This document shows, one piece after another, positions 22,631 through 27,958 of a DNA stretch of 27,958 bases. Location: assembly GCA_023410875.1 (NCBI GenBank), contig JAEYPH010000011.1, forward strand, positions 1 through 27,958, given 5' to 3'. This stretch comes from Bacillota bacterium. GTDB taxonomy: Bacteria; Bacillota; Clostridia; Christensenellales; UMGS416. The notes below the pieces were generated by a model. The model had not been told where the DNA came from, did not search any database, and saw only the letters and a list, made by a program, of their open reading frames with translations. How positions within the stretch are numbered: position 1 is the stretch's first letter; each line of letters starts with the position of its first letter. The position numbers and the translations under genes are program-made.

Positions 22631-24865
22631 TTGAGGAAGGATCTAGGGGTATATTATACGCCATTTCCATTAGTAAGATGGATTATAAGCCAAATTGACA
22701 GATTGTTAGTGCATGATTTTGGAATTGAAAACGGCTTAGCAAATAATGGAACAATAGATATTGAAGTGCCATCGGAACCTTATAAAGCTGGCAAGACAAC
22801 CAAAGTAACGAAGATTATTTCAGTTCCTTCAGTATCTATCTTGGACCCGGCTGCGGGGACTGGCACATTTCATGCTGAGGTCATCAGATATATTTATGAG
22901 ACCTATTTTTCAGGAGGCAAGGAAGCATTCTTTTCGAATTATATCCTTGACTCAACCGGATTATTAAGCAGATTGATTGGCTTTGAAATAGTCATGACAA
23001 GTTATGTCGTTGCACATCTCAAGGTTAAACGCACAATCAAAGAATTTCTACCAAATGTAACGGAAAATTCTATCATTCCATCAAGTCGTGTGTACTTAAC
23101 TAATACTCTTGCACCTGCACAAACCACAGTTGAACCTTCGGACCAGATTTCTTGGTTCCACGTACTAGATTTTTCAGGTGCTGTCTCCGAAGAGTCAAGG
23201 AAAGCCGATATTTGGAAAACACTCCGTCCGGTCAGAGTAATACTTGGGAATCCGCCCTATAATGCCAATGTAGTAGTTGATTATGACATCGATTCCTATA
23301 AAAAGAAGGGTGATAATGCAAAGAAGCTGAATGATATTTATGTAAAGTTCTTTAGATTCGCGGAGCAAATGGTGGATAAAAGTGGTTCGGGGATTCTGGC
23401 CTTTGTATCAAATCATGGTTATCTTGAGAATCCTACATTCAGAGGCATGCGTACTAGTTTGCTAGAAACCTTTGATAAAATATATATACTTGATCTCCAT
23501 GGCAATGCGCACAAGCAAGCAATAGCACCGGATGGTTCAAAGGACGAAAATGTATTTGATATCATGCAGGGTGTTGCAATCATTATCGCCGTGAAAAAGA
23601 CTCACAGTAAGGCCTGGGCTAAGGTATATCATTCAGAACTATGGGGTAGTAGAACGAGCAAGTTTACGGCTATGTTAGAAGGGATAATAACATTCTCTGA
23701 ACACGAACCAGATACCCGTATGGCCTACTTCACGCCCCAGAATGTAAAGGGAAAGGCTGCGTATGAGAATGGAATATCAATTAAGGAGCTTTTCCATATC
23801 GTAAATACGGGTTTCGTCACGGCAAACGATAAGCTAAACATATCTCTTTCGAGAAGCGAAGCACAGAGCAAGATATGCGACCTAGAAAAGATGGACGAAA
23901 ATGCTTGGAGGGATAAATACAATCGCCCCAAGGACGCTGTTAATTGGCAGTATCTCAGAGCAAAAAAAGATGCGGAACAAAGAAACGGACAGTACGTCCA
24001 GTTTTGCTACCGACCCTTCGATAGACGTTGGACTTACTATACCGGAACATCAAATGGTCTTTATGTCACTCCTGGCTCGACTTTAGCTCCTCACTTCTTA
24101 TCATCGGGCTGCCCACTCCCAGATGGGAAGAATATTGGTATTACTTTCTCTCAAACTTCATATTCAGATGTCCCTCCCTTCATTGCTGATGGACTCATTG
24201 AGGGAGCCTATTTCAGCAAATCTACTAACAGTATTACATCGCTAGCTCCGCTATACCTTAAAGTTAATGAACTTGTTGATTCATGGGAACCAAATTTCAA
24301 TGAAAAAGCCTATAGGGCATTGACGGCTGGTATACAGTCAGCAGTTGAACCAATTGATATTCTAGATTACGTGTATGGCGTACTCTATGATCCAAAATAT
24401 AGGGAGCTTTATGGCGATTTACTCAAAAAGGATTACCCACGAGTACCGGTGATTAACCATATAAGCCAGGAAAAATCAGACACATTCTTTGTTGATGAAC
24501 AAAGATTTTGGGACTATGTCTCTATTGGAAGACTTCTTAGAGAAACGCATCTTCTGAAAACTAGCTCCAGAAAAATAAGCTTAGGGATTTCGTCTGATAA
24601 AGATTTACTAATAACAAAAATCAAGTATTCGGATAATATACTTATCATTAATAATTCAACGCAAATATATGGTATACCTGAAAATGTGTACAACTATATA
24701 CTAGGCGGCTATCCGATTATAAAAAAATGGCTTAGCAATCATTTAGGAGAAGCACTTAGTATTGACAGCTTTCTCCACTTGGAAAAAATGGTTAATGTTA
24801 TCAATGATACAATTAATATTGTTATCAGCAAATATAATGCACTTCATGAGCATATGTCAGAATGA
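22631..24865 (+). CDS. Type II/ISP-like restriction-modification enzyme, adenine methyltransferase and specificity part (frameshifted)
   Basis: The C-terminal 744 aa of the same enzyme. The frame is open from 22523 (reading YRITDIENLLNN...FYEDFLSYYDP), but the first possible start is a TTG at 22631 with no ribosome site. This argues for a frameshift in one gene, not a second gene. Adenine-N6 methyltransferase motifs are motif X YYTPFPLV (8-15), motif I LDPAAGTGTF (71-80) and motif IV NPPY (207-210). The target recognition region makes up the second half. The joined protein would be about 1060 aa, without a helicase domain, so it resembles type IIG/IIL enzymes more than full type ISP. The gene is AT-rich and ends inside an inverted repeat next to the cbi promoter. 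Confidence 0.8.
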   Translation: MRKDLGVYYTPFPLVRWIISQIDRLLVHDFGIENGLANNGTIDIEVPSEPYKAGKTTKVTKIISVPSVSILDPAAGTGTFHAEVIRYIYETYFSGGKEAFFSNYILDSTGLLSRLIGFEIVMTSYVVAHLKVKRTIKEFLPNVTENSIIPSSRVYLTNTLAPAQTTVEPSDQISWFHVLDFSGAVSEESRKADIWKTLRPVRVILGNPPYNANVVVDYDIDSYKKKGDNAKKLNDIYVKFFRFAEQMVDKSGSGILAFVSNHGYLENPTFRGMRTSLLETFDKIYILDLHGNAHKQAIAPDGSKDENVFDIMQGVAIIIAVKKTHSKAWAKVYHSELWGSRTSKFTAMLEGIITFSEHEPDTRMAYFTPQNVKGKAAYENGISIKELFHIVNTGFVTANDKLNISLSRSEAQSKICDLEKMDENAWRDKYNRPKDAVNWQYLRAKKDAEQRNGQYVQFCYRPFDRRWTYYTGTSNGLYVTPGSTLAPHFLSSGCPLPDGKNIGITFSQTSYSDVPPFIADGLIEGAYFSKSTNSITSLAPLYLKVNELVDSWEPNFNEKAYRALTAGIQSAVEPIDILDYVYGVLYDPKYRELYGDLLKKDYPRVPVINHISQEKSDTFFVDEQRFWDYVSIGRLLRETHLLKTSSRKISLGISSDKDLLITKIKYSDNILIINNSTQIYGIPENVYNYILGGYPIIKKWLSNHLGEALSIDSFLHLEKMVNVINDTINIVISKYNALHEHMSE

Positions 24866-24908
24866 TATGCAATAATGTGTATATTTTGCTGAAATCAAGC
24901 ATATCATT
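24861..24908. repeat. 10-bp inverted repeat at the end of the restriction gene
   Basis: AATGATATGC (24861-24870) and GCATATCATT (24899-24908) are exact reverse complements 28 nt apart. The left arm contains the stop codon of the restriction gene and the right arm enters the -35 box of the cbi promoter. It could be a weak terminator, an operator or the edge of the acquired segment. Confidence 0.5.
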
Positions 24909-24935
24909 GACATGGTTTTAGTTCTTGGATACAAT
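24907..24935 (+). promoter_or_regulatory. Consensus promoter of the cobalt/nickel importer
   Basis: A perfect TTGACA (24907-24912) and TACAAT (24930-24935) are spaced by exactly 17 nt, giving a start near 24942. This would produce a leader of about 125 nt before cbiM. Confidence 0.8.
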
Positions 24936-24941
24936 ATAAGT

Positions 24942-25066
24942 AACGTCGTCATGAAGGCGGCATGGCAGTCCTTTTTACCAGGCAGCATCGCAACCACGAA
25001 GGTTGTTCGTCGCAGCAAGCGGCGCTCTTCGCGGTTGTATTTTTTTGTCAGGAGGAATCATACTTC
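24942..25066 (+). promoter_or_regulatory. Candidate metal-sensing leader of cbiM with two alternative pairings
   Basis: In the leader, GCAACC (24990-24995) can pair with GGTTGT at 25001-25006 to form a small hairpin. It can also pair with an identical GGTTGT at 25033-25038, which lies next to the T-rich stretch TATTTTTTT (25038-25046) before the ribosome site AGGAGG (25050-25055). Another competing hairpin is ACGAA/TTCGT (24996-25010). This is the logic of a transcription attenuator. I see no cobalamin riboswitch boxes. A nickel/cobalt (NiCo-type) aptamer is possible but not recognised with confidence. Confidence 0.45.
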
Positions 25067-26119
25067 ATGCATATGTCCGATGCTCTGATCTCCCCGGTTG
25101 TCGGCGCGGTGATGTGGGCCGGCGCCGCCGGCGTCGCCGCCTATTCCGTGCGCAAGATCTCCAAGGAAGACCTGATCGAAGGCAAAAAGGTGCCGCTGAT
25201 GGGCGTCATGGGCGCCTTCGTGTTCGCGGCGCAGATGCTCAATTTCACGATCCCCGGCACCGGTTCCAGCGGCCACATCGCCGGCGGCCTGCTGCTGGCG
25301 GCCATGCTGGGACCCGAGGCCGCGTTCCTCACGATGATCGCGATACTGGGCATACAATCGCTGTTCTTCGCCGACGGCGGCCTGCTGGCCCTGGGCGCCA
25401 ACATCATCAACATGGGCCTCTTCAGCTGCTTCCTGGCCTATCCGCTGATCTTTAAGCCCTTGGTCGGCAAGCGGGCCACACCGGGCCGCATCGTCGGCGC
25501 ATCCGTGCTGGCATCTGTCGTGGGGTTGCAGTTGGGGGCCTTCGGCGTGGTGCTGGAGACGCTGCTCTCCGGCAAGACCGAGCTGCCCTTTGGCGCCTTC
25601 GTGCTGCTGATGCAGCCCATCCACCTGGCCATCGGCATCGGCGAAGGCCTGATCACGGCGGCGGTGCTGGTGTTCCTGAACAGCATGGAACCCCACAGTG
25701 TGGCGGCCCTACAACCGCAGGCGGCCACGGGCACAGGCGGCTTTCCCAAGCGCGCCATCGCCGCGGTGGCGGCTCTGGCGGTGCTGTGCGGCGGCGTTCT
25801 GTCCTGGTTCGCTTCCACCCACCCCGACGGCCTGGAATGGTCCATATGGAACGTGACCGGCTCTGCTGAACTGGAGTCTCCCGACGGCGCGCACGCGGCG
25901 CTGGCCGACGTGCAGAGCAAAACGGCCTTCATGCCGGACTACGCGCTCATAACTCCGGAAGACGCCACGGCAGGTGAAGAGGAAGCCGCCAACTGGCCGG
26001 CGGTGGACGCCGGCACGTCGGCGGCGGGCATCGTGGGCAGCGCGATCACCCTTGCGCTGGCCGGCGCCGTTGGGTTATTATTGTACCTGCCAAAGAGAAG
26101 GAAGAAGCAATCCGTCTGA
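25067..26119 (+). CDS. cbiM: Cobalt/nickel ECF importer substrate-binding subunit, CbiM-CbiN fusion
   Basis: A 350-aa membrane protein. The N-terminus reads MHMSDAL; in this family the terminal Met-His pair binds the metal, which fixes the start at the ATG at 25067 although upstream frames are open. Residues 1-210 are the CbiM/NikM core with about seven membrane helices (NFTIPGTGSSGHIAGGLL and GANIINMG are family blocks). The C-terminal part carries PDGLEW (253-258) and a final membrane helix, the CbiN/NikN-type domain, so both subunits are one chain. It works with CbiQ and CbiO encoded downstream. Whether cobalt or nickel is imported cannot be decided from sequence. Confidence 0.92.
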   Translation: MHMSDALISPVVGAVMWAGAAGVAAYSVRKISKEDLIEGKKVPLMGVMGAFVFAAQMLNFTIPGTGSSGHIAGGLLLAAMLGPEAAFLTMIAILGIQSLFFADGGLLALGANIINMGLFSCFLAYPLIFKPLVGKRATPGRIVGASVLASVVGLQLGAFGVVLETLLSGKTELPFGAFVLLMQPIHLAIGIGEGLITAAVLVFLNSMEPHSVAALQPQAATGTGGFPKRAIAAVAALAVLCGGVLSWFASTHPDGLEWSIWNVTGSAELESPDGAHAALADVQSKTAFMPDYALITPEDATAGEEEAANWPAVDAGTSAAGIVGSAITLALAGAVGLLLYLPKRRKKQSV

Positions 26120-26134
26120 CATCATGCTGGCTTT

Positions 26135-26164
26135 GGCAGAAGGCATAAGCCTTCTGCCTTTTTT
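26135..26164 (+). terminator. Intrinsic terminator between cbiM and cbiQ
   Basis: A perfect 10-bp stem GGCAGAAGGC/GCCTTCTGCC with tetraloop ATAA (26135-26158) is followed directly by six T. It lies inside the operon, 15 bp after cbiM and before the cbiQ ribosome site (GGAGG at 26168), so it should reduce transcription of cbiQ and cbiO. Confidence 0.8.
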
Positions 26165-26181
26165 CACGGAGGTTTATCAGT

Positions 26182-26979
26182 TTGAGCAACGCCGCCGGCG
26201 CCGCCGCGCACATCCGGCTCATCGAGGAGCTGGCCAAAAAGGACACTGCAGTGCATCGCAGGCACCCCACGGCGCATCTGCTGGTAACTGTGCTCTACGT
26301 ACTGATCGTAGCGTCCTACGATAAATACGCGCTGACCGGCCTGCTGCCTTTGCTCCTCTATCCGGTCTTCGTGCTATCCGCTGGAGATATCCCACCGGGT
26401 GTCATCGCCCGGCGGCTGCTGCCGGCGGCGCCTTTTCTGGCGTTCATCGGCCTGTTCAACCCGATCTTCGATCATAGAACGTGGCTGCTGCTGGGCCATT
26501 CCGTCAGCGCCGGGTGGCTGTCGCTGCTGTCCATCCTGCTGCGCGGCGCGCTGGCGTTGGGCGCGGCACTGCTGCTGCTGGCGCTCGTGGGCATGGGGGG
26601 CTTAAGCGCGGCGCTGCGCAGCCTGCGGGTGCCCCGGGTGCTGGTGATGCAGCTGCTGCTGACCTTCCGCTATATCCATGTGCTGGCCGAGGAGGCTCAG
26701 CGCATGATGCTGGCCTATCGGCTGCGCGCGCCGCGGCAGCGGGGCGTCGCCCGGGATCAATGGGGTTCCCTGGCCGGGCAATGGCTGCTGCGCACATTGC
26801 ACCGCGCCGAGCGGCTGCACCAGGCCATGCTGTGCCGGGGCTTCCGCGGCGACCTGCCGCAGGACGGGCCGGCACGGTCCCTGCCGGCGGACACGCTTTA
26901 TCTGATTGCATGGGCAGCCTTTTTCCTGCTGGCCCGGCTGGTGGATCTGCCCATGCTGGTGGGTTCCCTTTTCACATGA
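26182..26979 (+). CDS. cbiQ: ECF transporter transmembrane subunit CbiQ
   Basis: The 265-aa EcfT-type coupling subunit. It has a cytoplasmic N-terminus with HRRHPTAHLLVT, about five membrane helices and, in the C-terminal cytoplasmic region, the two coupling motifs with arginines (AYRLRAPR near 180 and LCRGFRGD near 220) that dock onto the ATPase. The start is a TTG at 26182 with GGAGG nine bases upstream; no in-frame ATG gives the full conserved N-terminus. A terminator stands just before it. The stop overlaps an ATG (26976) in the frame of cbiO. Confidence 0.88.
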   Translation: MSNAAGAAAHIRLIEELAKKDTAVHRRHPTAHLLVTVLYVLIVASYDKYALTGLLPLLLYPVFVLSAGDIPPGVIARRLLPAAPFLAFIGLFNPIFDHRTWLLLGHSVSAGWLSLLSILLRGALALGAALLLLALVGMGGLSAALRSLRVPRVLVMQLLLTFRYIHVLAEEAQRMMLAYRLRAPRQRGVARDQWGSLAGQWLLRTLHRAERLHQAMLCRGFRGDLPQDGPARSLPADTLYLIAWAAFFLLARLVDLPMLVGSLFT

Positions 26980-27005
26980 CGACCACAAAGATACTGGGAG
27001 GCACG

Positions 27006-27740
27006 ATGCCACACCTTTACGTCAATGACATAACCTTCGCCTATCCCGACGGCCACAAGGCCATCGATGGCTTGAGCTTCGCCATACAGCCTGGCGAGAG
27101 CGTGGGGCTGGTGGGCGCCAACGGCGCGGGTAAATCCACGCTGCTGCTGCTTCTTCTGGGTATCCTCCAGCCACAGAGCGGCCATGTGGAGGTGCTGGGC
27201 CAACGCTTGGACAAGCGCACCGTAAAGACCATCCGCCAGCAAATGGGCCTGGTGTTTCAGGATTCCGACGACCAGCTGTTCTGCGCCACCGTGGGGGAGG
27301 ACGCGGCCTTTGGCCCGCGCAACGCCGGGCTGGACGCCACCGCCGTGGAAGCGGCTGTGGCCGCCGCGCTGGATGTCACCGGCATCGCGGCGCTGCGCGA
27401 GCGTGCGCCCTATAAGCTCTCCGGCGGTGAGAAGCGCCTAGCTGCCATCGCATCGGTGCTATCTATGAACCCCTCCATTCTCATCATGGACGAGCCTTCT
27501 TCCTCGCTGGACCCCCGCGCCCGGCGCAACCTGATCGGCCTGCTGCGCCGCCTGCCGCAGACCAAGCTCGTCACATCCCACGACCTGGACCTCGTGTGGG
27601 ACACCTGCAGCCGTGTGCTCGTGCTGCAGGGCGGCAAGATCGCTGCCGACGGCCCGGCCAAGGCTGTGCTTTCCGACGAGGCTCTGCTACAGGCCGCCGG
27701 GCTGGAGCTGCCGCTGCGGCTGCAGCGCCTGGAGAGCTAA
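27006..27740 (+). CDS. cbiO: ECF transporter ATPase CbiO
   Basis: A 244-aa ATPase that powers the cobalt/nickel importer. Motifs are Walker A GANGAGKST (37-45), the Q-loop LVFQDSDDQLF (typical of ECF ATPases, with two consecutive acidic residues), the signature LSGGEKR, Walker B SILIMDEPSSSLD and the switch histidine in TSHDLD. The ATG at 27006 has GGGAGG before it. An in-frame ATG at 26976, overlapping the cbiQ stop, would add ten residues and cannot be fully excluded. It is the last gene of the operon, followed by a terminator. Confidence 0.92.
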   Translation: MPHLYVNDITFAYPDGHKAIDGLSFAIQPGESVGLVGANGAGKSTLLLLLLGILQPQSGHVEVLGQRLDKRTVKTIRQQMGLVFQDSDDQLFCATVGEDAAFGPRNAGLDATAVEAAVAAALDVTGIAALRERAPYKLSGGEKRLAAIASVLSMNPSILIMDEPSSSLDPRARRNLIGLLRRLPQTKLVTSHDLDLVWDTCSRVLVLQGGKIAADGPAKAVLSDEALLQAAGLELPLRLQRLES

Positions 27741-27784
27741 GCGCATCTCTTATGTCACCTGGAAGTATAGCTCGTTTTTAATGC

Positions 27785-27815
27785 CCCCTTGTATCAGGGG
27801 TGGGTTTTCTTTTTC
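27785..27815 (+). terminator. Terminator of the cbi operon
   Basis: A short stem CCCCT/AGGGG (27785-27800, 6-nt loop) is followed by TGGG and a T-rich tract (TTTTCTTTTTC). The stem is short but GC-rich, and its position 45 bp after cbiO fits. Confidence 0.55.
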
Positions 27816-27837
27816 TTTCAAATGTCATCAAATAGCA

Positions 27838-27865
27838 AAACACCCCGCATTGCTGCAGGGTGTTT
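27838..27865 (-). terminator. Terminator of the rRNA operon
   Basis: A 12-bp stem with one C-A mismatch (AAACACCCCGCA at 27838-27849, TGCAGGGTGTTT at 27854-27865) follows the 5S rRNA on the minus strand, with TTTTGCTATTT as tail. Confidence 0.75.
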
Positions 27866-27872
27866 CATTTGG

Positions 27873-27958
27873 AGTTCGGCGGCGACTTATCTTCCCGGGC
27901 CGTTGCCAGCCAAGTATTGTCAGCGTGCAGAGGCTTAACTTCTGTGTTCGGAATGGGA
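27873..27958 (-). rRNA. rrf: 5S ribosomal RNA, partial
   Basis: On the minus strand the sequence reads TCCCATTCCGAACACAGAAG, then TTAAGCCTC and later GGGAAGATAAGTCGCCGCCGAAC, the conserved loop and 3' end of bacterial 5S rRNA. About 86 of some 117 nt are inside the window; the 5' part and presumably 23S and 16S lie to the right. The exact 3' end is uncertain by a few bases. Confidence 0.92.

Noticed and set aside
24942..25066. Cobalamin riboswitch before cbiM
   Set aside because: The conserved cobalamin boxes and the length of about 200 nt are missing.
26481..27005. A longer frame leading into cbiO (419 aa total)
   Set aside because: The upstream part lies over cbiQ in another frame and has Arg/Ala-rich composition. 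The ribosome site before 27006 marks the real start.

Overview
The window looks like the chromosome of an anaerobic, GC-rich Clostridia-type Firmicute, perhaps a gut lineage. The evidence is strong AGGAGG-type ribosome binding sites, sigma-A type promoters, an A-type flavodiiron protein, a DUF4474 protein, a SleB-like hydrolase, an ECF-type cobalt/nickel importer and parts of a biotin-dependent decarboxylase. No taxon is proven from sequence alone. Most of the window is GC-rich with GCC/GCG-rich codons. Two stretches are clearly poorer in GC: about 7600-8500 (no obvious long gene) and about 21550-24940 (a restriction-modification gene).

Layout. Positions 1-300 hold the apparent start region of a leftward gene outside the window, two terminator hairpins and a compact array of hairpin repeats. 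Positions 304-3637 are leftward genes: a flavodiiron NO/O2 reductase with its own promoter, a metallophosphoesterase and a DUF4474 membrane protein. Positions 3782-5453 encode a two-gene ABC-2 exporter. It meets a leftward pair (unknown CxxC protein, AEC transporter) tail to tail in one CTAG. Positions 7582-8660 are a gene-poor island holding a strong promoter, a 14-codon mini-ORF with a near-perfect Shine-Dalgarno, a candidate structured RNA and a degraded copy of a tRNA-Leu 3' end. The intact tRNA-Leu(CAA) follows at 8665-8750.

Positions 8899-12340 form an envelope-stress-like operon: ECF sigma factor, zinc-finger anti-sigma fused to DUF4349, then two exported SIMPL proteins. A very large chemoreceptor with repeated HAMP-like units follows (12687-16448). 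After a long inverted repeat comes an OhrR-type peroxide sensor translationally coupled to a radical SAM enzyme, convergent with a SleB-like cell-wall hydrolase.

Positions 19325-21466 carry oxaloacetate decarboxylase alpha, gamma and biotin-carrier genes. The sodium-pumping beta subunit is not present. At the place where another gene could start there is a ribosome-binding-like sequence without a gene, then an AT-rich restriction-modification gene split by a frameshift. The window ends with a cobalt/nickel ECF importer (cbiMN fusion, cbiQ, cbiO). It sits behind a consensus promoter and a leader with two mutually exclusive pairings, and has a terminator inside the operon. A partial 5S rRNA on the minus strand marks the edge of an rRNA operon.

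The best candidates for something undescribed are the structured RNA with mini-ORF at 8065-8296, the cbiM leader, the ECF/anti-sigma-DUF4349/SIMPL operon and the OhrR-radical SAM pair.
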